A stretch of 36,317 nt of DNA from Armatimonadota bacterium (GTDB lineage Bacteria; Armatimonadota; Chthonomonadetes; Chthonomonadales; JAMCWF01): the NCBI GenBank assembly GCA_023481295.1, contig JAMCWF010000035.1:14582-50898 (forward strand), read 5' to 3'. Of this stretch, positions 1 through 7,886 are shown one piece after another (within the stretch, counting starts at the first letter, position 1; every line of letters begins with the position of its first letter). A program made the translations under genes and the position numbers. The notes under the pieces are model-generated. The model was not told the DNA's origin. It saw nothing but the letters and a program-made list of their open reading frames with translations, and did no database searches.

Positions 1-170
1 TAATTATCTGTAATTGTCGCAACCTAATCAACCTGCGGTCACCGTACCACACTGGCGCTGGGCTTGAAAGTATTCAAGTTAGTGGTATTCTGCTTAATAT
101 ACTACCCACATAAAATAGCGAGGAGCCATAAAATCCCGTTAATCTGAATTCTTACGGCATTCTTATAGGT

Positions 171-199
171 TTATCAGACGGGCTTTTATATGGTATAAT
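171..199 (+). promoter_or_regulatory. Predicted sigma-70 promoter of the S53 peptidase gene
   Basis: A -35 box TTATCA (171-176, 4 of 6 consensus) is followed by a 17-base spacer and a perfect -10 box TATAAT (194-199). The start point would be near 206, giving a leader of about 100 bases. It lies in the otherwise gene-free first 305 bases of the window, in which I see nothing else convincing. Confidence 0.55.
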
Positions 200-305
200 A
201 GGTACAATGGGTTGTTGGCATCTCTCACCTTTGAGTGGTACGACGTCGGATCACGTGGGAATTGCTGAGCGGCCCATTTAAGAGGGAGGTTACAAAGCTT
301 AAATT

Positions 306-1538
306 ATGAAAAAGAGCAAAATTGGAGTGGGATGGGCAGCCGTTTTGCTGACCCTCGCACTCCTTGTCGGCGCAACACTTGCCATCCAGGCTCAGCCCGG
401 ATCGCCCTCGCACTGGCGGGCGCACCGTCCCCTGATTGTTCGCGGGATGCTTATTGGTCCGCCTCGCAGAGGTGCACCATTCGTTAAATTCAAGATTAAC
501 TCCTCTAAACCCTCTAAAGGGAAGGGGGGCGGCGGATCATCAACCGTGGTCTACTACGGCCCTCAATCCATATGGTCCGCTTATTACTATCCATTCACGC
601 CCACGGCACCACCGAACTCAGAAGATGATGGCTCTGGCCAGACCATTGCGATCGTGGATGCATATTCCGATCCTTCCATCACTAAAGACCTATCTGCCTT
701 TGACTCTCAATTCGGTCTGCCGGCTCCCCCGTCATTTACGATTGAACAGCCGGAGGGAGAACCGAGTAACAACAGCGGTTGGGCGCTTGAGCAATCGCTG
801 GACGTCGAGTGGGCCCACGCGATGGCGCCCGGCGCTAACATCGTACTGGTTGAGGCGGTATCCCCTTCATTATCATATCTTTTAAACGCGGTGCAATATG
901 CAGCGACCTACCCCGGTGCTGAGGTTGTTTCGATGAGCTGGGGCGGCAGCGAATTTCCAGACGAAAGCTCCTACGATTCCTCCTTTAGTAGTTCCAGCGT
1001 GACTTTTGTCGCTGCGTCCGGCGATTCACACAGTGTTTATTGGCCTGCCGCTTCGCCCGACGTGATCGGTGTGGGCGGCACGACACTGGAGATGAAGAGA
1101 ACAACCATCAGCGAAACGGCCTGGTCTGACAGCGGGGGCGGCATTAGCGCGTACGAGAGTGAACCGGGCTACCAATTAAATTTCGTTAGTAGTGGGGACG
1201 GAACACGGCTGGGCGAAACGGGGAATATGCGCGGTGTTCCAGATGTGAGCTATGATGCAAACCCGAATACCGGTTTGCTGGTATTCTATAATCGTACTTG
1301 GTACGTAGTAGGCGGCACCAGTTGCGGCGCGCCCCAGTGGTCGGCGATTGTTGCGCTCGTTAACCAAGCTAACCAGAAGATATCACCACTCGGGGGAGGG
1401 GCGGGATCAGACCTGTATTCCGCCGCGACCTCGAATTACAACGCATATTTCAGAGATATCACGAACTCAGGTTTCGGTTATGATTTTTACACCGGGTTGG
1501 GAAGCCCCGATGTTAATGAATTAATTTCCGATCTGTAA
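306..1538 (+). CDS. Secreted S53 family (sedolisin/kumamolisin-like) serine-carboxyl peptidase lacking a classical prodomain
   Basis: Likely an acid-active extracellular endopeptidase. The 410-residue product begins with a signal peptide (basic start, hydrophobic core about residues 10-27). The catalytic residues of the family are visible: Glu162 and Asp166 (E-x-x-x-D spacing as in kumamolisin), oxyanion Asp240 in SGD, and nucleophile Ser339 in GGTSCGAP. The C-terminal calcium-site region DIT...GYD...TGLGSPD (384-402) is present, but its loop looks shorter than usual. Only about 80 residues, rich in Pro, Gly and Lys, separate the signal peptide from the catalytic domain. Typical sedolisins carry an activation prodomain of roughly 170-200 residues, so this one is prodomain-less or has a very short replacement. 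GGGAGG at 284-289 is somewhat far (16 bases) from the ATG. It seems to be a single-gene unit. Family assignment is firm; the substrate is unknown. Confidence 0.9.
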   Translation: MKKSKIGVGWAAVLLTLALLVGATLAIQAQPGSPSHWRAHRPLIVRGMLIGPPRRGAPFVKFKINSSKPSKGKGGGGSSTVVYYGPQSIWSAYYYPFTPTAPPNSEDDGSGQTIAIVDAYSDPSITKDLSAFDSQFGLPAPPSFTIEQPEGEPSNNSGWALEQSLDVEWAHAMAPGANIVLVEAVSPSLSYLLNAVQYAATYPGAEVVSMSWGGSEFPDESSYDSSFSSSSVTFVAASGDSHSVYWPAASPDVIGVGGTTLEMKRTTISETAWSDSGGGISAYESEPGYQLNFVSSGDGTRLGETGNMRGVPDVSYDANPNTGLLVFYNRTWYVVGGTSCGAPQWSAIVALVNQANQKISPLGGGAGSDLYSAATSNYNAYFRDITNSGFGYDFYTGLGSPDVNELISDL

Positions 1539-1628
1539 ACTATTGATGCCCGGATATCGCAAGAATCCGGAGGAGTTTATTCCGGGTCAGAGCCGACCCG
1601 ATCGTACCATCGTTCTGATCGCTATCCG

Positions 1629-1663
1629 CGGTATGCTTACCTTGAAACAAGGTAGGCATACCG
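1629..1663 (+). terminator. Strong stem-loop between the S53 and GH172-like genes
   Basis: A 15-base-pair stem with one G-U wobble (left arm 1629-1643, right arm 1649-1663) closes a 5-base loop GAAAC. No U-run follows, so it is not a textbook intrinsic terminator. It may end or stabilise the S53 transcript, or act as a leader hairpin, because the next ATG is only 22 bases downstream. A smaller repeat CCGGAT/ATCCGG lies at about 1551-1570. Confidence 0.45.
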
Positions 1664-1685
1664 AAACTATCATAGAGCGCTTCAA

Positions 1686-3236
1686 ATGAGAGGTTGCATC
1701 TTCAGGATCGTGATCGCCGCGGTTTACCTATTACTCACCGCATCGGGTGAGCTTTCGGCTGCTCCCATTCCAGGCTCCACCACCTTTTCCCAGCTCTACA
1801 GCCCCCGCCTCAATGACACTCATATGGTGAACTCGCTGTGGATTGAGACCCCGAAAGACCGGCAGTTTACCACCCGGCGTACCGTCACCATCGCTGATAT
1901 CAAAGGTCCGGGAGTGATCACGATGATCCACTTCGCTATGCCGGCCACCCTGCATCTGGGCCGAGAGGTGGTGCTTAGGATCTATTGGGACAATGAAAAG
2001 CATCCCAGCGTCGAAGCCCCCTTGGTGGACTTTTTCTGTGACCCGAACGGACAGTTAGACCGAGTGAACACCATTTTCCTGAATAAAAATCGAGGCTGGA
2101 ACTGTTATTTTCCGATGCCGTTTCGTCGCCGAGCGCTCATTACCTTGACCAACGATGCGCCTGACCCGGTTGGGCAAGGGCTCTGGCAGCTCTCACCTTG
2201 CTACGCTTATGTGATCTGGCATAATGCACCCAATCTTCCCAAAGACGTGCTCTATTTTTGCGCTCATTGGCGACAGCAGACATTGTTGCTCGGTAAACAA
2301 GATTATATTGCATTGCATGCGGCCGGCGCCGGGCGCTTTATCGGTTGGAACGTAACGGTTCGCGGCGTTGCACCGGGGGATATGGGCTATCCGGTGGATG
2401 AAAACGAAAAGTTTTACGTGGATGGTGCGCGGAACCCCACCATTCAGTTTATGGGACTGGAGGATTCATTCGGATTTTCCTGGGGATTTCCGGAAAAGGC
2501 GAGCCGGTTCTTATACACAGGCTGGCATCCTTATTACCAAGGCGCCTCCGCCTATCGTTTTTTCGTGAACGACGCCATCACCTTTCATAAAAGCCTGAAG
2601 GTGGCAATCGGTTTTGGGCCGCGTGATGACCCCTCGTTCCGCCGTATATTCAGCCGCTCGGATCACGTCTTGCAGTTCAGTAGCTGCTGTTACTGGTATC
2701 AGACCGAGCCTCACTTGCCCTGGGGTAAATTCCCCTTGCTCGCCGAACGCCGGCCGGCTCGGGATTTAGCCCAGCAAGCCCAGTGGGAAAAGAAGGCGAA
2801 AAAGTATCGCGATAAACATGAAACGCTGGTGGTGAACTGCGGAGCCCCCAATGATATGATCGAATTTGCGGATAACGGCTGGAGCTGCATGTTATCTCAT
2901 GGATACAGCTACAATGGCTTCCAGCGCGAGGTGACCCACTGCTGGGCCGACTATCATAACCTAAAGGTGACGATAGCCTGCCCCAAAAACGTGCAGGGCG
3001 TGCTCAGGCTCTACCTGCTGGACGGCGACCGGTTTATGGGCGGCCGGAAGGAGCGGATTTGGGTGGACGGCCGCGATATCGGTGACTTCAGTAACTTTTA
3101 TGAGGGTCGATGGGTGGAAATCCCCATTACACCGGCGGAAACGACGCGCGGGAGAATCTACATCCGCGCACAAAACTTGATTCCCGGCAACAATGCGGTC
3201 ATCTCCTCCATCATCTTTCAAGCTCAAGGCCGATAG
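1686..3236 (+). CDS. Secreted DUF2961 / GH172-like glycoside hydrolase
   Basis: The 516-residue product has an N-terminal signal peptide (hydrophobic residues about 7-20, cleavage near SAAPIPG). It carries the hallmark motifs of DUF2961, now glycoside hydrolase family 172: the block DENEKFYVDG (238-247) corresponds to the family's EGDE-K-(Y/W)VDG, and GLEDSFGFSWGF (257-268) to its G-T-E-D-Y-F-G-G motif. Glu239/Glu241 and Glu259 are therefore the candidate catalytic acids. Characterised relatives act on difructose anhydride or D-arabinofuranosides; the substrate here cannot be deduced. The N-terminal half is the jelly-roll-like repeat of the family and the last 130 residues look like a further beta-sandwich. 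The Tyr of EDYF is Ser here (EDSF). It converges on a two-gene operon with an alpha-galactosidase, so a shared glycan-degradation role is plausible. The ribosome-binding site is weak. Confidence 0.85.
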   Translation: MRGCIFRIVIAAVYLLLTASGELSAAPIPGSTTFSQLYSPRLNDTHMVNSLWIETPKDRQFTTRRTVTIADIKGPGVITMIHFAMPATLHLGREVVLRIYWDNEKHPSVEAPLVDFFCDPNGQLDRVNTIFLNKNRGWNCYFPMPFRRRALITLTNDAPDPVGQGLWQLSPCYAYVIWHNAPNLPKDVLYFCAHWRQQTLLLGKQDYIALHAAGAGRFIGWNVTVRGVAPGDMGYPVDENEKFYVDGARNPTIQFMGLEDSFGFSWGFPEKASRFLYTGWHPYYQGASAYRFFVNDAITFHKSLKVAIGFGPRDDPSFRRIFSRSDHVLQFSSCCYWYQTEPHLPWGKFPLLAERRPARDLAQQAQWEKKAKKYRDKHETLVVNCGAPNDMIEFADNGWSCMLSHGYSYNGFQREVTHCWADYHNLKVTIACPKNVQGVLRLYLLDGDRFMGGRKERIWVDGRDIGDFSNFYEGRWVEIPITPAETTRGRIYIRAQNLIPGNNAVISSIIFQAQGR

Positions 3237-3452
3237 GCCGGTAGTAACGATGTGGTCGCTGACCAGCCGATGAAGGCCCGACAGCACGATGCGGGGTGAT
3301 ATTAACCCATGTTTGGGCTTCATTACGATATCGTAACCCGGTAACGTTTCGGTCTTACTGGAATATCAGTCAAAGAATCTTAAAAGAATTTTCAAGAATG
3401 GCCATCGAATAACATCTAGCGGCTGCCCAATATCCAGGCTGATCGGTAGCCG

Positions 3453-4754
3453 TCATCTTCGTATTAAGAATAACCGTCCTTCCGCCGATCCCAACGAAAT
3501 TTGCAATCCGGCCATAGCTGGACTGTCGTCCACTACCGATGTCTCCTTACCGTTTGTGGGATCAACTTCAACGACGTTTTCAATATCTGTCGCGAATTTC
3601 ACGGTCGGCCAAGCGGTGTAAGTATAGCTGTAGTTATTCAATAACACCGCGGTTCGCCCATCAGCGTGTTTAAATACGCCGACCAGGTAATCGCCGGGAG
3701 TCAACTGGATCGGCGCTCCGTTCAATATCTTCGCAGGGTCGGATCCTCGTGGCACACGATAGACCGCTTCACTGGCCAATTGCATCAAAGTAGGTCCCCA
3801 ATGTTTTAGTTTATTATTGATTCGGCGTGCCTGATTGTAATGATGCGTGGGACGCCCATCCTGAGCGATGATAGCACCGCCTTTCTGAAAGCCCGTTGGC
3901 GTCCAATAGCAAAAATAGAGGACCCCTTTAGCTCCGTATGCCAGCGAGGTGCTTATCTGCCAGCGTAATTGGGCTTCGGTGGGATCGTAGTGCTGATCGA
4001 ACGGCATGTCGTTGAAAAAGTTCCAGAATGGGATGTTTTGGGCGAGCGCATATTTACGTAAAACGGCCAAATTGTCGCAATAGGCGTCCCGCGTGTCTTG
4101 GTTGGGCTGCATCATCGGATAATGGTCCATACAGAGCACGTCCGGATTTACCTCACTCACAAACCGACTGACGTACTCCTCATACGTCGGCTCACCCAAT
4201 TGCCCCTCGTTCGCATAGGTGGGAAACAGGTTGATGAATCCCAGCTTGCCCGGTCGTTTTTCCCGCAGATGATCAACCATAAACCGCAGAGACGGAAAAA
4301 TCGATGAGTTCGGCTCGTCATGCAGCATATATCCCCAACAGGCGGGATGATTGGGGAATCGGTCTGCCTGCATAATTTCATCAATTTTCGATGAGCCATA
4401 CGCGGCGCCGTCTTCATAGCCCGGCAGATACACCAGCGCCTTGAGCCCGTGCTTTTGGCACAGATCCAATTGGCGCCGGTCCGTTTCCGGCGTATTCGCC
4501 CCGAATCCGCCCATCACCACCGTAAAGTTCGCCGCCGCGATTTGAGCGTAGTGTTCGTCCATGTGCGCATCAGCCGGTGGATCTGCCCAAAAACTGATAC
4601 AGAAGCGATCTTGCTTGAATCGCGCCGGATTTATAGCGATCGGCGCAAATCCGGCGCCGTATGAAGCCTTCTCCGTCATCGTGGATGCAACCGCAGCCAA
4701 CGATGACACGATGAACTCCCTCCGCCCGATCGATCTCTTTTTCAATATCATCAT
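3453..4754 (-). CDS. Tat-exported TIM-barrel glycoside-hydrolase-like protein
   Basis: The 433-residue protein begins with a twin-arginine signal (GRREFIVSSLAA, about residues 10-21), so it is probably exported folded. The body reads as a (beta/alpha)8 barrel resembling GH42/GH-A-like hypothetical glycosidases: FTVVMGGFG, GLKALVYLPG, WGYMLHDEPN, VLCMDHYPMM, GVLYFCYWTP. Glu147 in HDEPN sits where the acid/base of clan GH-A enzymes lies after strand 4. No clear second catalytic Glu can be assigned, so activity is unproven. A C-terminal beta domain (about 345-433) ends in RLFLIRR. Two in-frame ATGs (4754 and 4751) adjoin the purine-rich AAAAGG; the second gives slightly better spacing. It starts 11 bases after the alpha-galactosidase stop, so the two are very likely one operon. 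The exact family is not recognised. Confidence 0.7.
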   Translation of the reverse strand: MMILKKRSIGRREFIVSSLAAVASTMTEKASYGAGFAPIAINPARFKQDRFCISFWADPPADAHMDEHYAQIAAANFTVVMGGFGANTPETDRRQLDLCQKHGLKALVYLPGYEDGAAYGSSKIDEIMQADRFPNHPACWGYMLHDEPNSSIFPSLRFMVDHLREKRPGKLGFINLFPTYANEGQLGEPTYEEYVSRFVSEVNPDVLCMDHYPMMQPNQDTRDAYCDNLAVLRKYALAQNIPFWNFFNDMPFDQHYDPTEAQLRWQISTSLAYGAKGVLYFCYWTPTGFQKGGAIIAQDGRPTHHYNQARRINNKLKHWGPTLMQLASEAVYRVPRGSDPAKILNGAPIQLTPGDYLVGVFKHADGRTAVLLNNYSYTYTAWPTVKFATDIENVVEVDPTNGKETSVVDDSPAMAGLQISLGSAEGRLFLIRR

Positions 4755-4765
4755 CCTTTTATTTT

Positions 4766-6766
4766 TTATTTCTCACCAACCCGAGCATACCGCACCAACA
4801 GGCTGCCCGGCGCCTCGGAAATTACGATTACCATTTCCATCAATTGCTTTCCACTGAGCCGTTGACGTGAGGCTTCCTCATAGGTGGAGCTCAGGCTCAC
4901 CTCATATTGCGCATTCTCAATGATGGACTTCAATCCGATCTCCATGGTCGAAAACGGGCTGCGATGACGGCGAAAGAACAGCGCGAAACCCGCTTCCATA
5001 TCGCGCCGGTGAAACTGATAGGCACACCAGTCGTGGTAAGACACGGTGAGTGGCAACAGCAGGTGGAAATCTCCCAGGAAGAAGGGCCGAATGCTCCGCC
5101 ATTCCGCGATGGCCGCCCGGGCGTCTTCCAGCGGGAAGTCGTCATCGAGCATCGTTTTGCCTTTGGCCAGCACCTCGGTGTGGCTTACGATGGTGGAAAC
5201 ATCGTCGGGAGGAAAATCCGCATGCCCTATATGAAAGCCGAAGTTGAATCCGCCGATAATTCCACTCCGTACCCTGTAGGGCGTGAAGTTCCAAACACCG
5301 CCACCGAACAGTGGAACCCACCTCGCCAGCCCCGCGTTGATGCATTGATTGCCCACGTCCAGTCCTCCTCCGAACGGCAGCCCAACCACATCGTGGAAAT
5401 CGCTCGGCCACAGCGGCAATGAGCGCGAGAGGGTTTCGAGGTCAATTCGCCTGCCGCCGCTGGCGCAGTTGTCTATCCATACTGCCGGATGGCGACGGCG
5501 AATCTCATCCCAGAAGTCGTAAAGCCCCTCTACATAGCGAATCTCGGTTATACCGATCCGGTCCTCCTCGTCGGCCGCCTGCCAGTAAGGCAGCGGGTCG
5601 AAATTGAAATCCTGTCGGTAGACATCCACTCCATTTTCAACGATAAGATTGGATATAAGATCGGTGAGGTACTTCCGCGCCTCGAGCAAGCCGAGGTTAT
5701 ATAGCAGATTGGTGGCATCCTGATCACAGCCAATCAGGTATTCCGGATGCTCCCGGTGCAACTTCGAATTGGGCCGCACCCGCTCCGGCTCGAACCACAG
5801 CACGAATTTCATACCCGCCTTATGAACGGCGTCACTGATCGGCTTTAAACCGTGAGGAAACCTTTCCCGGTTGATGACCCAGGAGCCGACCGCTTCCCAC
5901 CACTGCTGCGACTGTTCACCATACCAGCAGGCGTCAATCCAGTACGCGTCGGCGCCGACTGCCGCCACCTTCGGCAGCGCCTTCATTTCAAATTGTTCCG
6001 ACGCCTGTCCGGTCAGATAAAAGTAGGCCTGCAGACACTGCGCGGTCGGCGGAGTGACGAGTTGACCATTTATGCGTGGAAGATAGTGCGACAGCAGTAT
6101 CCGGCGCATCTGGTTGTTTCCAATCTCAGCATCGTTTCCTTCCCAAGAGACCAGCAGGATTCGCGGCGTGCGGATCTTCTCACCCGGATGCAATCTCAGG
6201 CGCGTGCGCTCCATCCCCGCCGCGACCCGCAGAGAGCCGCTCTCCCTCTCGAATATCGCCTGCCACTGCCCTGACCATCCGACGGCAAGAACCAGCCCGC
6301 AATCCTTCCGCTGCAGATTCATGAATGGAAAGACGCCGTTGGACGATCGGCCTCCGAAGGGTTTCAGCGATTGCCGAACGTGGGGGGAGAGCTCCACCGT
6401 TTGCGGAAGGAAGTCATCCATTCGGCAGGAGCTGCCGTTGGCGTAGTGAAGCCGCAATCGCTCCTGATCCGCGATCGGAACCGAAATATCCAAAGCCAGG
6501 ATGTCCTCAATGAGGGGCGTATCCATCGCGCCGGTGTTTTCAATTTCTGCCACCCAATCTATGGCGGAAAAGTCATTAAACCTTTGAGTATGCACAGTGA
6601 CTTTCAGGCCGGTTGCGGGGTCTTTTGTACTCCGGTGGGTCAGCTCTCCGCCAGCATTGGTTTCGGTGGAAATCACGGCCGGCCACCCGACGAGCATATC
6701 TCCGGCATCTTTTCCACCATAGCGAAACGAAATTTGCGGGATTTCGGATTTTTCCAGAAAACGCAT
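4766..6766 (-). CDS. GH36-type alpha-galactosidase
   Basis: This 666-residue enzyme would hydrolyse terminal alpha-galactosides such as melibiose or raffinose-type sugars. It has the GH36 architecture: an N-terminal beta-supersandwich (to about 280), a TIM barrel with DAYWIDACWY, FVLWFEPERV and VYRQDFN, and a C-terminal beta domain. Asp386 in YRQDFN is the expected nucleophile and Asp456 in WPSD the expected acid/base. Their spacing of 70 is close to that of known GH36 enzymes. The CASGGRRID block also matches the family's C-(A/S)-G-G-G-R substrate-binding region. No signal peptide is visible, so it should be cytoplasmic, which implies sugar uptake by a transporter not encoded here. AGGGAGG lies 3 bases before the ATG. 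It is the first gene of an operon with the Tat-exported protein. Family is secure; the exact substrate is inferred. Confidence 0.9.
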   Translation of the reverse strand: MRFLEKSEIPQISFRYGGKDAGDMLVGWPAVISTETNAGGELTHRSTKDPATGLKVTVHTQRFNDFSAIDWVAEIENTGAMDTPLIEDILALDISVPIADQERLRLHYANGSSCRMDDFLPQTVELSPHVRQSLKPFGGRSSNGVFPFMNLQRKDCGLVLAVGWSGQWQAIFERESGSLRVAAGMERTRLRLHPGEKIRTPRILLVSWEGNDAEIGNNQMRRILLSHYLPRINGQLVTPPTAQCLQAYFYLTGQASEQFEMKALPKVAAVGADAYWIDACWYGEQSQQWWEAVGSWVINRERFPHGLKPISDAVHKAGMKFVLWFEPERVRPNSKLHREHPEYLIGCDQDATNLLYNLGLLEARKYLTDLISNLIVENGVDVYRQDFNFDPLPYWQAADEEDRIGITEIRYVEGLYDFWDEIRRRHPAVWIDNCASGGRRIDLETLSRSLPLWPSDFHDVVGLPFGGGLDVGNQCINAGLARWVPLFGGGVWNFTPYRVRSGIIGGFNFGFHIGHADFPPDDVSTIVSHTEVLAKGKTMLDDDFPLEDARAAIAEWRSIRPFFLGDFHLLLPLTVSYHDWCAYQFHRRDMEAGFALFFRRHRSPFSTMEIGLKSIIENAQYEVSLSSTYEEASRQRLSGKQLMEMVIVISEAPGSLLVRYARVGEK

Positions 6767-7035
6767 TGACCTCCCTTTCTCGGTATTTGACTAGATCTAT
6801 TTCAGCGGTTGCTAACCTTCAGCCTGCCGCCTATACGACGCTTGATAGTCGGTCTTTCGTCACTCGGATGAAATTCAGCGGCTGCGATCGGCGAACCCAT
6901 CAAACGAGTTTATATTCGCTTCCGTCGGTATTTAACCGAAATCCGGTCGATTTCCTCCAGGGAAACGGATCACCCGTCTGGGAAATCGTCCTCGTATTGA
7001 CATTGTAGAAATCCACACGAAATGCATTCGTTGCC
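6767..7035. other. Divergent intergenic region, no gene seen
   Basis: This stretch separates the minus-strand GH36 gene from the plus-strand HTH gene and must hold the GH36 promoter. I found no convincing -35/-10 pair on the minus strand, no tandem repeat and no RNA gene. The only strong signal is the plus-strand promoter immediately after it. Confidence 0.4.
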
Positions 7036-7064
7036 TTGACAATTCAGACCGCTCGTGCGATAAT
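7036..7064 (+). promoter_or_regulatory. Near-consensus sigma-70 promoter of the HTH gene
   Basis: A perfect -35 TTGACA (7036-7041), a spacer of exactly 17 bases, a TGC extended -10 element (7056-7058) and the -10 GATAAT (7059-7064, 5 of 6). This is the best promoter match I found in the window. Transcription would start near 7071, about 90 bases before the HTH start codon. Confidence 0.75.
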
Positions 7065-7160
7065 AACAGACGCTGAGCCGTTCTATCCGAGTGTCTTGCA
7101 ACGTTGTTTTATTGCAATAATGGCTGTGAACCCACATTTGGATCGCGAGGAGAACTGGCA

Positions 7161-7409
7161 ATGAAGCAACCACCTAGAGGTTTGATCCTCAGCCGGGCAT
7201 TGCTGGAGTTAATTCAAGCCAGCCTGGATAGGCGAACCACCAACCACCGTGACCTCGCAGCGCAACTCTGCAAGTCATCGGAGACGGTGCGCACCGAGTT
7301 TGCTCAGATCAGGGAAAAGCTAGGCGCCAAAACCCTCTTTGAGGCGATATTGATCGCAGTCCAAAAAGGTTGGGTGAAGCCGCCCCCCCCGCAGGATGAT
7401 GGATCTTGA
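7161..7409 (+). CDS. Stand-alone LuxR/GerE-type helix-turn-helix protein
   Basis: An 82-residue DNA-binding protein consisting almost solely of a LuxR C-terminal (GerE) HTH. The pattern from about residue 10 to 72 follows the family: L-S-x-x-L-L-x-L-I, then DLAAQLCKSSETVRTEFAQI as scaffold and recognition helices, then REKLGAKTLFEAILIA. There is no receiver or sensor domain, as in Bacillus GerE. The ATG at 7161 is chosen because CGAGGAGA lies 8 bases upstream; an in-frame ATG at 7104 lacks this. A near-consensus promoter precedes it and a 20-bp palindrome lies 20 bases after its stop, before the candidate precursor gene. That placement suggests it controls the downstream block. Domain call is firm; the target is inferred. 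Confidence 0.82.
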   Translation: MKQPPRGLILSRALLELIQASLDRRTTNHRDLAAQLCKSSETVRTEFAQIREKLGAKTLFEAILIAVQKGWVKPPPPQDDGS

Positions 7410-7429
7410 ACCCTGCCGATTTACGAAAA

Positions 7430-7449
7430 AATACCTCAATTGAGGTATT
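7430..7449. promoter_or_regulatory. 20-bp perfect palindrome, candidate operator for the HTH protein
   Basis: The half-site AATACCTCAA is followed directly by its exact reverse complement. The dyad is centred about 44 bases upstream of the start point predicted from the 7448-7477 promoter, and its last two bases fall in that -35 box. LuxR-family dimers bind roughly 20-bp dyads at about -42 when activating. No loop or U-run is present, so it is not a terminator. Confidence 0.6.
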
Positions 7450-7477
7450 CACAAGCCAATCGGACATATCGTAGAAT
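7448..7477 (+). promoter_or_regulatory. Predicted promoter of the candidate graspetide operon
   Basis: -35 TTCACA (7448-7453, 5 of 6), an 18-base spacer and -10 TAGAAT (7472-7477, 5 of 6). The start point would be near 7484. The 64-base leader carries a short inverted repeat CGGTAA/TTACCG (7491-7496 and 7513-7518). The long spacer and overlap with the palindrome suit an activator-dependent promoter. Confidence 0.5.
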
Positions 7478-7547
7478 ATCGCTGATGGTTCGGTAATATG
7501 ATCAATAATCAGTTACCGGACTAAATCCGGAGAAAGTAAGCGTCGGA

Positions 7548-7760
7548 ATGGAAAGTTTAAACCCATCACAAACGCAGGAATGCTTTACCCCATTCGTGAT
7601 GCTCTGGGCAAAAAGCGTGCCGGCGGGATCGTTTTACGGGCCCCAGGCTCAGTTTTCGGAGGCGAGCGGCGGATTTCGCATCGATCCGGAAGATACGGAC
7701 GCCGAAAATAGCAATGAAAACACACATCACATTGAGTCGAGCATTTCGTACACTTGGTGA
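7548..7760 (+). CDS. Candidate graspetide precursor peptide
   Basis: A 70-residue peptide upstream of an MvdC/MvdD-type ATP-grasp ligase. The leader contains TPFVMLWAKSVP (14-25), which resembles the P-F-x-x-x-aromatic helix of microviridin leaders (PFFARFL), the element such ligases bind. A Gly/Ser/Pro-rich linker follows (26-45). The last 25 residues (46-70) hold seven acidic residues (D46, E48, D49, D51, E53, E57, E63) and seven Ser/Thr (T50, S55, T59, S64, S65, S67, T69), the chemistry needed for side-chain ester or amide rings. GGAGAAAG at 7529-7536 lies 11 bases before the ATG. Two stem-loops follow it. I could not compare it with databases; its short length leaves open that it is another small protein or not expressed. 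Confidence 0.6.
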   Translation: MESLNPSQTQECFTPFVMLWAKSVPAGSFYGPQAQFSEASGGFRIDPEDTDAENSNENTHHIESSISYTW

Positions 7761-7791
7761 TATGGAAAAAAACATAGCGAATTCCATATCA
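7758..7791 (+). other. Stem-loop at the stop codon of the candidate precursor
   Basis: A perfect 10-base-pair inverted repeat TGATATGGAA (7758-7767) / TTCCATATCA (7782-7791) with a 14-base loop. Its first three bases are the TGA stop of the 70-residue gene. No U-run follows. It could protect the 3' end of a precursor mRNA segment or reduce read-through into the maturation genes. Confidence 0.5.
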
Positions 7792-7829
7792 TTGTGACAG
7801 GTAGGGAATGCTCACGATTGAAGAAACTA

Positions 7830-7871
7830 TCTCCATCTTGCCGTAAAATATCCTCTATGGCAAGATGGAGA
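7830..7871 (+). other. Long stem-loop upstream of the HEAT-like gene
   Basis: A perfect 13-base-pair inverted repeat TCTCCATCTTGCC (7830-7842) and its complement (7859-7871), extendable to 16 pairs with one G-U, closing a loop of about 10 bases. It ends 15 bases before the ATG at 7887 and just before GAAGGAAT, the likely ribosome-binding site. There is no U-run. It may set the ratio of precursor to maturation-gene expression by partial termination, processing or translation control. Confidence 0.55.
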
Positions 7872-7886
7872 CGAAGGAATTGATTT

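Noticed and set aside
4907-6446. Long plus-strand frames inside the GH36 gene
   Set aside because: Arg/Pro-rich antisense shadows of a well-supported gene on the other strand.
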